Notes: generated by a model not told the origin, from the sequence alone. A stretch of 64,000 bases of DNA from Leifsonia sp. C5G2 (GCF_013359685.1 NZ_JABFMV010000001.1:438858-502857); one strand, 5' to 3'. Counted from the first letter of the stretch, positions 32,771 through 42,209 are shown. Numbers and translations: made by a program.

Positions 32771-33304
32771 CTAGCGGGATGCCCGCCTCGGCCCATCCTT
32801 CTCGGCATTGCTCTGCTCGACGAGCAGGGCGCGATACTCCTGCGCGGACGCGATCCGCGGTGCGAACAGCAGCGCGATGAGGTAGGCCAGTCCGAGCAGC
32901 CCTCCGGTCAGCAGCAGGAGGAAGAACGCGATCGTCCGCAGCCAGTCGACGCGAAGCTCTGCGCGCGTCGCGAGGCCGAGGCACAGGCCGGACAACATCC
33001 GACCTTCGTCGATCCTGCAGAGGACGGGTGCCCGCCGCTGTGGCACTGACCTTGGCGACTCGACCGGCCCGAACTGTTCGAGAATGCGGGCAATGGTGTC
33101 GTCGTCGAGTTCGGCGCCGGAATCGAGCGCTGCGCGCAGGTGGTCTCCGAGATCCGCCTCGATGTCGCGCAAGACGTCGTCGCGATCGGGATCGTCCTGC
33201 CCGTCGGTGCGCGCCCTGCCGAGGTAAGAGAGAATCCGAGTCTTCGCGGCCGGCGTCATCGGGAATGCGCCGGCGTGGCCGGCAAGAGCGAGATGATCCA
33301 TCAT
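32771..33304 (-). CDS. Membrane protein with PspC-like segment, PadR partner
   Basis: The 177-residue protein begins with a cytoplasmic helical region similar to DUF1700/HAAS proteins (TRILSYLGRARTDGQD; DVLRDIEADLGDHLRAAL), then a PspC-like stretch (MLSGLCLGLATRAELRVDWLRTIAFFLLLLTGGLLGLAYLIALLFAP) with one or two helices. Its ATG overlaps the PadR stop by 4 bases. PadR plus HAAS/PspC pairs are common envelope-stress-type modules. Confidence 0.8.
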   Translation of the reverse strand: MMDHLALAGHAGAFPMTPAAKTRILSYLGRARTDGQDDPDRDDVLRDIEADLGDHLRAALDSGAELDDDTIARILEQFGPVESPRSVPQRRAPVLCRIDEGRMLSGLCLGLATRAELRVDWLRTIAFFLLLLTGGLLGLAYLIALLFAPRIASAQEYRALLVEQSNAEKDGPRRASR

Positions 33305-33618
33305 CGTCCGATCGTTTCGAGGAGCGTGGTCAGGGATTGGAAGTACTCGCGAAACTCCCGGAGCTGAGCTCGTCCCGCGTCTGAGAGCGAGATGTATTTG
33401 CGAGGCGGTCCGGTAGGAGATTCCTGCCACTCGTGGACAACGAGCCCGTCACGTCGCAGACGACTCAGCAATGGATGGAGTGTTCCTTCTTGCACGGGGA
33501 AGTCGGCGGCGCGTAACGCTTGCCCGATTTCCCCGGCGTATCGCTGTTCGTGCTCGACCGCGGCGAGCACGAGCGGTTCGAGCATGCCGCGCCGAAGGGC
33601 GGCCAGCTTGGCATCCAT
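33301..33618 (-). CDS. PadR family transcriptional regulator
   Basis: The 105-residue winged-helix protein has the PadR pattern: RRGMLEPLVLAAVEHEQRYAGEIGQALRAADFPVQEGTLHPLLSRLRRDGLV and the wing RKYISLSDAGRAQLREF. It is first in a two-gene unit with a PspC-like membrane protein. An AGGTACC inverted repeat just upstream is the probable autoregulatory operator. Confidence 0.92.
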   Translation of the reverse strand: MDAKLAALRRGMLEPLVLAAVEHEQRYAGEIGQALRAADFPVQEGTLHPLLSRLRRDGLVVHEWQESPTGPPRKYISLSDAGRAQLREFREYFQSLTTLLETIGR

Positions 33619-33622
33619 AACT

Positions 33623-33648
33623 AGGTACCGTACTACAACAAGGTACCT
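33623..33648. promoter_or_regulatory. PadR operator
   Basis: AGGTACC and GGTACCT form a perfect 7-base inverted repeat separated by 12 bases, five bases before the PadR start. This spacing resembles other PadR boxes with short arms and a long centre. Confidence 0.75.
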
Positions 33649-33705
33649 GCACCAACCCCGAAGGGTCGGCCGCCACTCTTTTGCTCACCTGCCGCCCCCG
33701 CCACC

Positions 33706-35040
33706 TCAGTACGACCGCGTCGCCTCCTCCTGCGCCGCCCGCGGGATGAAGGAGTACCAGCGCAGCTTGAGCGCCTCCATCACGCCGCCCTCGCGCACCA
33801 CGACCTCGCGGGGGACGAGCGCCGCAGCGATCCCCGTGGTGACGGGCACGGCTAGGACGAGCCCGATGCCGCTGCACAGCGTCCTGACCACCTCGGCCGC
33901 GAGGTCCTCCTGCGACAGGAGGCTGAGCGCGGAGCGGTCGTAGAGATAGAGCACGACCAGCACGACCATGGCGGCTCCCGCGTACGCGAACGCGATCGTG
34001 TAGATCGTCGACGCGATGTGGTCGCGGCCGATGCGCATGGCCCGCGCGAACAGCTGGCGGCGGGAGAGCTCCGGGGAGGCCGCGCGCAGCTCCCACACGG
34101 CCGAGGCCTGCGTCACCGTCACGTCGTTGAGCACGCCCAGTCCGGCGATCACGATGGCGCAGGTGAGCAGGCCCCGGAAGTCGATCTGGGTGGCGCCGGC
34201 GAGCATCCCGCCGACATCCCCGCTGACGCCGGTCAGATGCGTGGAGTCGACGGCGAGCTGGGCGATCCCGGCCGTCAGCAGGATGCCGAACAGCGTGCCG
34301 AGCAGGGCGACCGTCGTGCGCACCGACAGTCCGTGCGCCAGGTACAGGGCGACGAACATGATGGCCGATGCCCCCACGACACCGACCGCGAGGCCCGGCC
34401 GGCCGGAGATCAGCGCGGGCAGCACGAACTGGACGATCATGAACGCGGTGAAGCCGAGCGCGACCAGCGACATCAGACCGCGCAGCAGACCGACGGCGAC
34501 GACGACCGCGACGAACAGGAGCGTCCACAGCAGTAGCGGGCTGTCCCTCACCACGCCGTTCACCGTCACGCCCTGCGGGGCGTCCCCCTGACCCGACTGG
34601 GCGGAGGCGCCGGAGACCTGGGGCGGGACGATCAGCTCCAGCTCGTCGCCCGCGTGGACGCCGGCGGTGGCCCACGGCCACAGCAGCGGCACCGCCAGGG
34701 TCTTGCCCGCGTCCTTCCCGTTGAGAACCTTCACAGTGGCGATCTGGCAGGCCCGCGTGTCGCCGGGCTTCGACGACGCCGAGCCGGAGGAGAAGTAGCC
34801 GGGGCAGTCCTTCGACAGGGCGACGATCCGTCCCGTCGGGAAGGTGGTTCCGGGCGCCGCGAACTGGAGGCCGGACGACGCGGAGGCGACCTTCGACTGG
34901 TCGGGCCACAGCAGGGCGAGCCCTGCCACGGTCGCCAGCCCGGCCACGATCAGGATCGCCGCGACGACGGCCCGCAGCGGACCCCGGGCGCGCGGCTCGC
35001 GGCCCGACCGGCCGTGCGAATGGACGTGGGCGTGCGCCAT
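33706..35040 (-). CDS. YibE/F family membrane protein
   Basis: The 444-residue protein has one N-terminal helix, an extracytoplasmic domain (about residues 55-165) and about seven C-terminal helices of the YibE/F family (LLGTLFGILLTAGIAQLAVDSTHLTGVSGDVGGMLAGA; GLLTCAIVIAGLGVLNDVTVTQASAVWEL). Family function is unproven, with a transport role suspected. A His-rich start (MAHAHVHSHGRSGRE) could bind metal. CCGGAGGT precedes the ATG. Confidence 0.88.
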   Translation of the reverse strand: MAHAHVHSHGRSGREPRARGPLRAVVAAILIVAGLATVAGLALLWPDQSKVASASSGLQFAAPGTTFPTGRIVALSKDCPGYFSSGSASSKPGDTRACQIATVKVLNGKDAGKTLAVPLLWPWATAGVHAGDELELIVPPQVSGASAQSGQGDAPQGVTVNGVVRDSPLLLWTLLFVAVVVAVGLLRGLMSLVALGFTAFMIVQFVLPALISGRPGLAVGVVGASAIMFVALYLAHGLSVRTTVALLGTLFGILLTAGIAQLAVDSTHLTGVSGDVGGMLAGATQIDFRGLLTCAIVIAGLGVLNDVTVTQASAVWELRAASPELSRRQLFARAMRIGRDHIASTIYTIAFAYAGAAMVVLVVLYLYDRSALSLLSQEDLAAEVVRTLCSGIGLVLAVPVTTGIAAALVPREVVVREGGVMEALKLRWYSFIPRAAQEEATRSY

Positions 35041-35154
35041 GGGACCTCCGGAGTGCAGAGTCGTCTCCCCGGTCGGGCAACCGGGGCGGTCGCATCATCG
35101 CACGCGATCTTGTACTGTCGCCGATCAGGGGCCCGAGCTCGAGGAGTGGATGCC

Positions 35155-35940
35155 GTGAAGCACCATGACGACGCCGTCGACGCCTTCGTCCGGTCGGTCG
35201 CCGACGATCCGACGGTGGTCGGCGTCGTGATCAGTGGGTCCGTGGCCAGGGGCACCGAACGCGCCGACTCCGACGTCGACCTGTACCTGATCGTCACGGA
35301 GGACCGCTGGCGCGAGGCCGCCGAAGCCCGGCGGCTGATGTTCACGAGCGTCGACGGCATCGGCTACGACGGCGGGTACTACGACATCAAGCTGGCGACC
35401 CTGTCGTACCTCGACGATGCCGCGGCCCGCGGGGACGACCCCGTCCGCGACTCCTTCGCCCACGTGCGGGTCGCCTTCAGCCGCGTCGACGACCTCGGCG
35501 AGCGCCTGCGCCGGATCGCGGACGTGCCGGACAGCCGCTGGGACGACCTCTGCGCCGGTTTCGTCGCGCAGTGCCGGCTGCACGGCGGCTACTTCCTGGA
35601 GCAGGCGCACGAGCGCGGGGACAGGATGCTGCTGGCGCACGCATCCACCCACCTCGCGACCTCGGCGGCCCGGGCGCTGCTCGCCCACAACCGCGTCTTC
35701 TTCTCCGGCCCCAAGTACCTCGCGGCGCTCACCCGCACCCTGCCGGACAAGCCGGTGGGGTTCGACGGGATGCTGACGGCGCTGCTCGACGACCCGACAC
35801 CGGCGACCGCGCGCACGGTGATGGACGCGGTGGAATCGACGGTCGGAGCCCTCCTGCCCGAGGAGGAGACGCTCTCCCGCTTCGTGCTGGACAACGAGCT
35901 GGCCTGGCGGACGGGACGCAGCCCGGTCGAGTACCGCTGA
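35155..35940 (+). CDS. Nucleotidyltransferase-domain protein
   Basis: The 261-residue protein has the pol-beta nucleotidyltransferase motif VISGSVARGTERADSDVDLYLIV (about residues 22-44) with both metal-binding Asp residues, and a long helical C-terminal part. This resembles aminoglycoside-type or MNT-like transferases, but the substrate is unknown. GAGGAG lies eight bases before the GTG at 35155. No HEPN toxin gene is next to it, so a toxin-antitoxin role is not indicated. Confidence 0.82.
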   Translation: MKHHDDAVDAFVRSVADDPTVVGVVISGSVARGTERADSDVDLYLIVTEDRWREAAEARRLMFTSVDGIGYDGGYYDIKLATLSYLDDAAARGDDPVRDSFAHVRVAFSRVDDLGERLRRIADVPDSRWDDLCAGFVAQCRLHGGYFLEQAHERGDRMLLAHASTHLATSAARALLAHNRVFFSGPKYLAALTRTLPDKPVGFDGMLTALLDDPTPATARTVMDAVESTVGALLPEEETLSRFVLDNELAWRTGRSPVEYR

Positions 35941-35950
35941 CCGCCGCGCG

Positions 35951-36154
35951 CTACCCCTCGACGGCGGCGACGCCGCTGTCGGCCGTCGCGAGTCGCTGCC
36001 GGAGCTCGGCCAGCGATTCGGCGGGGATGCGCACCTCCCCGCGGTACAGGACCGTCCTCACTTCGCCGTTGCGGATCGCAGCGTGAATCCGCAGCTCCGG
36101 CACCCCGGCCCGCAGGGCCGCGGCCGCCGGCAGGAAGAAGTCCGGGTCGTCCAT
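35951..36154 (-). CDS. Small HTH-like protein
   Basis: From ATG 36152-36154 the product is 67 residues: DDPDFFLPAAAALRAGVPELRIHAAIRNGEVRTVLYRGEVRIPAESLAELRQRL. The helix-turn-helix-strand order recalls excisionase/MerR-like DNA-binding proteins. It may be the real extent of a longer frame starting at 36232. It lies between the nucleotidyltransferase and kinase genes; a role is unknown. Confidence 0.55.
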   Translation of the reverse strand: MDDPDFFLPAAAALRAGVPELRIHAAIRNGEVRTVLYRGEVRIPAESLAELRQRLATADSGVAAVEG

Positions 36155-36231
36155 GGCCGAACGGTAGCACCGCGCCCGACAGTCGGCGACGGGAGGTTCG
36201 CCCAGGCGCCCATCGGGTGCGACGGCGCCCA

Positions 36232-36297
36232 TTACCCCCGTCTCGCGTCGCCGTCTACCCGGCGGCGCGAACCCGTGGAATCCCGGAGGATATGGGG
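36232..36297 (+). promoter_or_regulatory. Conserved kinase leader, copy 1
   Basis: These 66 bases before the kinase start match the leader of the second kinase gene at 55 of 66 positions without gaps. They include CCGTCTACCCGGCGGCG and a GGAGGA ribosome binding site. Conservation beyond the coding region shows the promoter was duplicated with the gene. Confidence 0.7.
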
Positions 36298-37152
36298 GTG
36301 AGCAAACCCCCGGCCCCGATCCCGCTGCTGCTGGAGAGGTACCGGCCGGAGCGGCTGCTGGCGCGCGGCGGCTCCTCGATGGTCTTCCGGGCTCGCGACG
36401 AGAACCTCGGCCGCGATGTCGCGATCAAGCTCTTCTCCTCGGGCAGCCAGGACGACCTCGCGCGGTTCCGGGCCGAGGTCGCCGTCCTCGCCGGCCTGCG
36501 GCACCACGGCGTCGTCTCGATCCTCGACGCCGGCGTCGACGACTCGTCCCCCGAGGACCCGCGGCCGTTCCTGGTCATCGAGCTGGTCGACGGCTCGACG
36601 CTCCGGACGCTGCTGGAAGGGGAGGCCCTTTCGACCCGGCAGATCGGCGAGGTCGCGTTCGAGGTCGCTGAGACGCTCGAATACGTCCACGCACGCGGGG
36701 TCATCCACCGGGACGTGACGCCGGCGAACATCATGATCGTCGACTACCGCACGCGGTTCTCGCGTCCGCGCGCCAGGTTGACGGACTTCGGCATCGCCAT
36801 CCACGCCACGCATCCTCAGGAGTTCACGGAGGAGACGTTCGGCACCGCCGCCTACCTGAGCCCCGAGCAGGTGCGGGGCGCGACACTGACCCCCGCGTCG
36901 GACATCTACTCGCTCGGGCTCGTCCTGCTGGAGTGCTTCACCAGAACCGTCGCGTTCCCCGGAACCCCGGTGGACTCCGCGCTCGCCCGGCTGGACCGCG
37001 ATCCGGAGATCCCCGGCTCCGTCCCCGAGCCGTGGAGGGCTCTCATCCAGTCGATGACGCAGGCGGAGCCGTCGCGCAGGCCGTCCGCGGCGGATGTCGC
37101 GACCGCGGCCCGCACCGCCCTCCGGGCGGACCCCGACGACGAGAACGCCTGA
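36298..37152 (+). CDS. Soluble Ser/Thr protein kinase, copy 1
   Basis: The 284-residue kinase has a Gly loop (LARGGSSMVFRARD), Lys44 (VAIKLF), Glu60, catalytic loop HRDVTPANIM (Asp139, Asn144, with Thr141 in place of the usual Lys), DFG at 163-165 and GTAAYLSPEQV. It has no membrane helix or PASTA domain, so it is a cytosolic Hanks-type kinase of minimal size. GTG 36298 is chosen because the paralogue at 49978 has no in-frame ATG and the alignment starts there. It is convergent with the PfkB gene at 37159. Confidence 0.9.
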   Translation: MSKPPAPIPLLLERYRPERLLARGGSSMVFRARDENLGRDVAIKLFSSGSQDDLARFRAEVAVLAGLRHHGVVSILDAGVDDSSPEDPRPFLVIELVDGSTLRTLLEGEALSTRQIGEVAFEVAETLEYVHARGVIHRDVTPANIMIVDYRTRFSRPRARLTDFGIAIHATHPQEFTEETFGTAAYLSPEQVRGATLTPASDIYSLGLVLLECFTRTVAFPGTPVDSALARLDRDPEIPGSVPEPWRALIQSMTQAEPSRRPSAADVATAARTALRADPDDENA

Positions 37153-37158
37153 CGGGAC

Positions 37159-38055
37159 CTACCCCGCCAACGCCCCGATCGTCGGCACGTCGAACACTGC
37201 GGCCCCCGGGAGCCGGGCGTTCGCCGCGGCGACATCGGCGGCCGCAGCCAGCGCGTCGCTGAGGCCGCCACCCGCGTCGAGCACGGCGACGAGGCCGGCG
37301 AGGTAGCAGTCCCCGCTGCCGACCGGGAACAGACCGGGTCGGGCCACCGGCGGCGCGGTCACGCGCTCGCCGTCGGCGGCGAGCGCGAACGACCCGGCCT
37401 CTCCGTCGGTGACGACAGCGATCCCCGCACCCCGGGCGAGGAGGGCGGCGGCCGCGGCCTCCCGCTCGCCCCGGCCGGTCAGCTCTTCGGCCTCCGACCG
37501 GTTCACCTTCACCAGGCGCGGCCGCGCGACCTCCAGGATCGTCCCGAGCGCGGGGCCGTGCACGTCCACCGCCAGCAGCACCCCGCGATCGACCTCGGCC
37601 GCGAGCAGGTCGGCCAGCGCACGCGGGTCCACCGCAGCAGGCACGGCTCCGGAGAGCGTCAGCCACTCCCCCGGCCGCGCCTGCGCTGTGCGCTGCGCGA
37701 CCTCCGCCAGAGGCACGTCGAACGCCGTGACGGGTTCGTAGAACTCGGTCAGGGTGCGCGCGGTGGTGTCGCTCGCGGTGACGCACATGCGGGTCTCCAC
37801 CGCCGACGGGATGCGGTCGACGCGGACGCCGCTCACGTCCAGCAGCTGCGCCACCAGGTCGCCGATCCTGCCGCCGAGCGGTGCGATCGCGCGCACGGGG
37901 ACGCCCAGCAGCGTGAGCGCCCGTGCCACGTTGAGCGACTTGCCGCCGGCGGAGCGCACCACGACCGGCGGACGGTGGATGCCGCCGAGCCGCACCTCGT
38001 CGAGGACGTAGACAATGTCGAGTGCGGGCGTCAGCCCGAGCGTGTGGACGGTCAC
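37159..38055 (-). CDS. PfkB-family hexose kinase (tagatose-6-phosphate/1-phosphofructokinase-like)
   Basis: The 298-residue kinase has the FruK/LacC-type pattern: LGLTPALDIVYVLDEV at the start, RSAGGKSLNVARALTLLG for sugar binding and VGSGDCYLAGLVAVLD with the catalytic Asp. It should phosphorylate a sugar phosphate such as tagatose 6-phosphate or fructose 1-phosphate. The GTG start overlaps the upstream kinase stop (GTGA). It is the last gene of the second sugar operon and fits a role just before the aldolase at 44416. Confidence 0.88.
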   Translation of the reverse strand: MTVHTLGLTPALDIVYVLDEVRLGGIHRPPVVVRSAGGKSLNVARALTLLGVPVRAIAPLGGRIGDLVAQLLDVSGVRVDRIPSAVETRMCVTASDTTARTLTEFYEPVTAFDVPLAEVAQRTAQARPGEWLTLSGAVPAAVDPRALADLLAAEVDRGVLLAVDVHGPALGTILEVARPRLVKVNRSEAEELTGRGEREAAAAALLARGAGIAVVTDGEAGSFALAADGERVTAPPVARPGLFPVGSGDCYLAGLVAVLDAGGGLSDALAAAADVAAANARLPGAAVFDVPTIGALAG

Positions 38056-39005
38056 GCGAGCACGCCCGCGAGGTCGCCGCGGGTCGCCTGCGCACCGGTG
38101 CCCCCGCGTCCACGCACCGACAGCGAGCCGGCGACGGCCGCCCAGCGGACGCGGTCCTCCTCGGCGGTCACGTCCGCGTCGAGCGCGGCGAGGTAGCCGG
38201 CGTCGAAGCTGTCCCCGGCGCCGGTGGTGTCCACCACGTCCAGGACCAGCCCCGGCGCCGCGGCGACCCGCTCGCCCCCGGCGAAGACGATGCCGCCCTC
38301 CGCCCCGGCCTTCACCACCACGCGGCAGCCGAGCAGGGAGAGCGTGGAGGCGGCCTCGTCCCGGTCGGTCTGCCGCCGCCCGGCGACGGCCGAGCCGATC
38401 GCGAGCGCCTCCTCGCCGTTGGGCAGGAACACGTCGACGCGCCGGAGGACCTCCTCCAGTCCCGTCCACTTCTCGGCCGGGTCCCAGTTCGTGTCGAGGC
38501 TCACGGTGACGCCGCGGTCCGCCAGCCCGTCGAGCACCCCGGGCAGCTCCGACGCCAGCCCCGGCTGGAGGAAGTAGGAGGCGACGTGCACGTGCCGCGG
38601 CCGCATGCGGTCGACCGCGGCGAGCACGGCCTCGGCGGTCAGGGCCGGGATGGTGCCGGGCAGCGTCAGGATCGCCCGGTCGTGCGGCTCGGAGAGCACC
38701 ACCGAGATGCCGGTCGGGAGGCTCGCGCTGGTCTCCACCGCCGAGACGTCGACGCCGCCCTCGCGCAACCGCTCCAGCACGAACGCACCGAACGGATCGT
38801 CGCCGACGACCGCTGCCAAGGCGGTGCGCACCCCGAGCCTGGCCAGCCCGTGCGCGACGATCGCGGCGCTGCCGCCCAGCAGCAGGTCGGCGCTGTCGAG
38901 CAGCTGCTCGGCCTGTCCGAACCGCGGGACCGTGTCGCCGGTGAGCAGCAGGTCGGGGTTGGCGTCTCCGACGACGAGCACGTCCACCGTGCGCGAGGCG
39001 CTCAT
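38052..39005 (-). CDS. PfkB-family carbohydrate kinase
   Basis: The 317-residue ribokinase-like enzyme has VVGDANPDLLLTGDTVPRFG, GGSAAIVAHGLARLG and VVDTTGAGDSFDAGYLAAL with the catalytic Asp of GAGD. Unlike its neighbour it resembles kinases of free sugars, so it may make the first phosphorylation of the imported sugar. Its ATG overlaps the permease stop (ATGA). Confidence 0.88.
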   Translation of the reverse strand: MSASRTVDVLVVGDANPDLLLTGDTVPRFGQAEQLLDSADLLLGGSAAIVAHGLARLGVRTALAAVVGDDPFGAFVLERLREGGVDVSAVETSASLPTGISVVLSEPHDRAILTLPGTIPALTAEAVLAAVDRMRPRHVHVASYFLQPGLASELPGVLDGLADRGVTVSLDTNWDPAEKWTGLEEVLRRVDVFLPNGEEALAIGSAVAGRRQTDRDEAASTLSLLGCRVVVKAGAEGGIVFAGGERVAAAPGLVLDVVDTTGAGDSFDAGYLAALDADVTAEEDRVRWAAVAGSLSVRGRGGTGAQATRGDLAGVLA

Positions 39006-39889
39006 CCCTTGAGCCCGGAGAAGGTCATGGTCGCCACGAAGTGCCGCTGAGCGAACAGGAAGAACAGGATGAGCGGCAGCGTCGCGACGACGTTCCCGGC
39101 CATGATGAGGCTCCAATCGGTCTGGTGGGCGCCCTGGAAGTTCGCGATGCCGAGCTGCAGCGTGAACGCCTGCTGGTTGTTGATCGCGATGAGCGGCCAG
39201 ACCAGGTCGTTCCAGGCGCTCAGCAGGGTGAAGATGGCGAGGGTCGCGAGCGCCGGCCGCGCGAGCGGGAGCACGATGCGGAAGAAGATCTGCCAGCGGT
39301 TGCAGCCGTCGATCGCCCCGGCCTCCTCCAGCTCCGCCGGGAGGGTGAGGAAGAACTGGCGCATCAGGAAGATGCCGAACGCGGTCGCGAGCCACGGCAC
39401 GATCGCCGCGCCCAGCCCGTTCAGCAGCCCGAGCTTGGCGAACAGGATGTAGGTCGGGATCATCAGCAGCTGCGTCGGGATCATGATGGTCGCCAGGATC
39501 ATCAGGAAGCCGACGTTGCGCCCCGCGAAGCGCAGCCGTGCGAAGCCGTAGCCGGCGAGCGAGCACAGGACGAGGTTCGACACGATGGCCACCGCCGACA
39601 CGATCGCGGTGTTGCCGAGCCACAGCAGGATGTCGGTCTGCCCGAACAGCTTGACGAAGCCGTCGAGCGTGAAGTGCGAGGGGATGAACGGGGGCGGGAA
39701 GGCCACCAGTTCCTTCGCCGGAGAGAACGCCGCGAGCGTCATCTGCAGGAACGGCACCAGGAACAGGATGGCGATGGGGAACAGCACGAAGTGCCAGCCG
39801 CTCATCCTCGTCCTGCGCCCCGCGGGACGCGTCGGGCTGTCCGCCAGCTCACGGGAGGCCTGCGAGACCTCGTCGAGCACGGTCGCCAT
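39002..39889 (-). CDS. Carbohydrate ABC transporter permease (MalG type), second locus
   Basis: The 295-residue, six-helix permease has the coupling motif EEAGAIDGCNRWQIFFRIVLPLA. It begins in a TGATG overlap with the MalF-type gene and ends in an ATGA overlap with a kinase gene, so transport and phosphorylation are tightly co-expressed. No ATPase gene is present nearby. Confidence 0.9.
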   Translation of the reverse strand: MATVLDEVSQASRELADSPTRPAGRRTRMSGWHFVLFPIAILFLVPFLQMTLAAFSPAKELVAFPPPFIPSHFTLDGFVKLFGQTDILLWLGNTAIVSAVAIVSNLVLCSLAGYGFARLRFAGRNVGFLMILATIMIPTQLLMIPTYILFAKLGLLNGLGAAIVPWLATAFGIFLMRQFFLTLPAELEEAGAIDGCNRWQIFFRIVLPLARPALATLAIFTLLSAWNDLVWPLIAINNQQAFTLQLGIANFQGAHQTDWSLIMAGNVVATLPLILFFLFAQRHFVATMTFSGLKG

Positions 39890-40842
39890 CAGAAGGCCTC
39901 CGATCCCCGGCGCCGCTGGAAGACGACGACGCCGATCGTGATGAGCAGGGTGGCCGCGAAGAGTACGTACGCGGCGGCGGAGCCGTAGCCGAACTGCAGG
40001 GCGTGGAACGCCTTGTCGTAGAGGAAGTAGACGATCGTCTTGGTGGCGTCGAGCGGGCCGCCGCGCGTCGTCGTGTACACCAGGTCGAACAGCTGGATGG
40101 CCTGGATCGTCTGCCAGATCGCGACGAAGACGGTCACCGGCGCGAGCTGCGGCCAGACGATGCGCCAGAACGTCTGCCACCGGTTTGCCCCGTCGATGCG
40201 CGCCGCCTCGATGAGGTCGGCCGGCACATCCTGCAGCGCCGCCAGGTAGATGACGGTGGTGAATGCTGCCGACCCCCAGAGCGACATGATCGCGATGACG
40301 AGCATCGCCTGCTTCGGATCGTCGAGCCAGCCCTGCTGCGGCAGGCCGAGCACGCGCAGCACGTTGTTCACCAGGCCGAACTGCGGGCTGAACAGGTACG
40401 TCGACAGGATGCCCGTGGATGCCGCGGAGGCGACGAACGGGACGAAGATCGCGGTGCGGTAGAAGCCCATCCCGCGGATGCGCCGGTTCAGCGCGACCGC
40501 GAGGAACAGCCCGAGCAGCACGGAGGCGGGGACGAACAGAACGGTGAAGCCGAGCGTGTTGACGACGGCGTTGCCGAACTCCGCGTCGGTGACCAGGTCG
40601 GCGTAGTTCTGACCGCCGACCCAGGTCGCCTGGCTGAAGCCGTCCCAGCTCTGGAACGACAGCACGAAGGCCCAGATCGCGGGGAACACCGAGAGTCCGA
40701 GGATGATGATGGTCGCCGGGCCCACGAAGCCCCAGCCGGTGAGGGCCGCGGCCCAGCCCTGACGGCGGCGCGCCTTCCGCGGGCGGGCGACGTCCAGCGA
40801 TGCCGCCCGCCGCGACAGGGCGGGAGGGGTGGTGTCTGCCAT
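39889..40842 (-). CDS. Carbohydrate ABC transporter permease (MalF type), second locus
   Basis: The 317-residue permease has six helices and the coupling motif IEAARIDGANRWQTFWRIVWPQL. ATG 40842 is preceded by GGGAGGG at good spacing; a GTG six codons earlier lacks one. It lies 20 bases after the binding-protein stop. Confidence 0.9.
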   Translation of the reverse strand: MADTTPPALSRRAASLDVARPRKARRRQGWAAALTGWGFVGPATIIILGLSVFPAIWAFVLSFQSWDGFSQATWVGGQNYADLVTDAEFGNAVVNTLGFTVLFVPASVLLGLFLAVALNRRIRGMGFYRTAIFVPFVASAASTGILSTYLFSPQFGLVNNVLRVLGLPQQGWLDDPKQAMLVIAIMSLWGSAAFTTVIYLAALQDVPADLIEAARIDGANRWQTFWRIVWPQLAPVTVFVAIWQTIQAIQLFDLVYTTTRGGPLDATKTIVYFLYDKAFHALQFGYGSAAAYVLFAATLLITIGVVVFQRRRGSEAF

Positions 40843-40862
40843 GCCGGTTCCCTCCCTCACGC

Positions 40863-42209
40863 CTACTTCTTGTTCAGGGCGGCGTCTGCGGTCTTCGCCG
40901 CCTGCTCCAGTGCGGCCTTCGGCTCGCCGTCGCCCTGCAGCACCTGCGAGATCGCCTTGCCGATCGCCACCGAGAGCGCCGCGTACCCCTTGGTGGTCGG
41001 GCGCGTCTCCTTGACGTTGGCGGAGTTGGCGACGAACACCTCGTAGCCGGGGTACTCGGCGCTCTCCTTCTTCACGGCCTCGCTGTCAGCCTCCGAGGAG
41101 CGTAGCGGGAGGTTGCCGATCGCGACATTGAACCGCTCGTCCTGCTCCGCGGAGGTCAGCCACTCGGCGAACTGGGTCGCCCAGTAGGCGCGGTTCTTGT
41201 CCTGGTGGTCGAACAGCGCCCAGATGTCCGGGCCGGAGGCGGTCTGGTGGTCGCCGTTCGTGCCGGGAAGCTGGACGACGCCGTAGTCCGTGCCGCCGGT
41301 CTTGAGGTCGGAGAGCTGCCAGGGACCGGAGGTGATCATCCCGATCCGGTTGCTGGTGAAGAGCTGGCCGAACTTCACGTCGGTCTGGTCGAGATAGACG
41401 CTCTTGTCGTCGACGGCCATCTTCTGCAGGAAGGTCAGCGCATCCACACCGGCCTGCGAGGCGAACTCGGACTTCGTGGCATCCTTGTTCAGGATCTGGC
41501 CGCCGTTCTGCCACAGGTGCGGCCAGAACTGCCAGGTGGTCTCCTCGCTGCCCGAGACGGAGTACGCGTAGCCGTAGACGTGGTTCGGGGTGTCCGTCAG
41601 CTTCTTGGCCGCTGTGCGGAAGTCGTCCCAGGTCCAGTCGTTCGTGGGATATCCGAGCCCGGCCTTGTCGAAGAGGGTCTTGTTGTAGAGGAGGCCGATG
41701 TTGTCGACCACCGCCGGGAAGCCGATGACCTTGGTCCCGGTCGGCTGGGCCGTGCCGCGCGCGGCCGCCGTGAACTCGTCCCACTTCACCTCGGGCTTCT
41801 TCACCTCGGCGGAGATGTCGAGCGTGCGGCCGGAGGCCTCCAGCTGACCGGCCCACGACCCGAACGCGTACGACATGTCGGGATACTGGCCGCCCGCGAA
41901 TCCCGCGGAGAGCTTCTGCAGGAGCTGGTCCGTGGAGGAGGCGCCGGGCGAGAGGTCGACGGTGACGTTCGGGTGCTGCTTCTCGAACTCCTTGGCGAGC
42001 GCCTCGATCTCCTGCTGCGCCGCGTCGGCCTGGCCGGACCACACCTCGATGGTCACCTTGGCCTTCGGGTCCAGCGTCGTGGCCCCCGAGGAGCCGCTGC
42101 AGCCGGCCAGCGCGATGAGGACGGCGGTCGCCGCCGCTGCTCCCGTCGTGCGCAGCATCCGGCGACGCAGCTCACTCCGGCCGTGCCGTTTCTTCGGTGG
42201 AATCGTCAT
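40863..42209 (-). CDS. Sugar ABC transporter substrate-binding lipoprotein, second locus
   Basis: The protein is about 448 residues with a lipoprotein signal (AVLIALAGCSGSS) and cluster B binding-protein features: VTIEVWSGQADAAQQEIEALAKEFEKQHPNVTVDL, WTWDDFRTAAKKLTD and GMITSGPWQLSDL. I chose ATG 42209, which has GAGGA at good distance; ATG 42221 is an alternative four codons earlier. It feeds the two permeases downstream. Confidence 0.92.
   Translation of the reverse strand: MTIPPKKRHGRSELRRRMLRTTGAAAATAVLIALAGCSGSSGATTLDPKAKVTIEVWSGQADAAQQEIEALAKEFEKQHPNVTVDLSPGASSTDQLLQKLSAGFAGGQYPDMSYAFGSWAGQLEASGRTLDISAEVKKPEVKWDEFTAAARGTAQPTGTKVIGFPAVVDNIGLLYNKTLFDKAGLGYPTNDWTWDDFRTAAKKLTDTPNHVYGYAYSVSGSEETTWQFWPHLWQNGGQILNKDATKSEFASQAGVDALTFLQKMAVDDKSVYLDQTDVKFGQLFTSNRIGMITSGPWQLSDLKTGGTDYGVVQLPGTNGDHQTASGPDIWALFDHQDKNRAYWATQFAEWLTSAEQDERFNVAIGNLPLRSSEADSEAVKKESAEYPGYEVFVANSANVKETRPTTKGYAALSVAIGKAISQVLQGDGEPKAALEQAAKTADAALNKK

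Noticed and set aside
35155-36154. MNT/HEPN toxin-antitoxin pair
   Set aside because: The nucleotidyltransferase is much longer than MNT antitoxins and no HEPN-like gene adjoins; the small neighbour is on the opposite strand and HTH-like.
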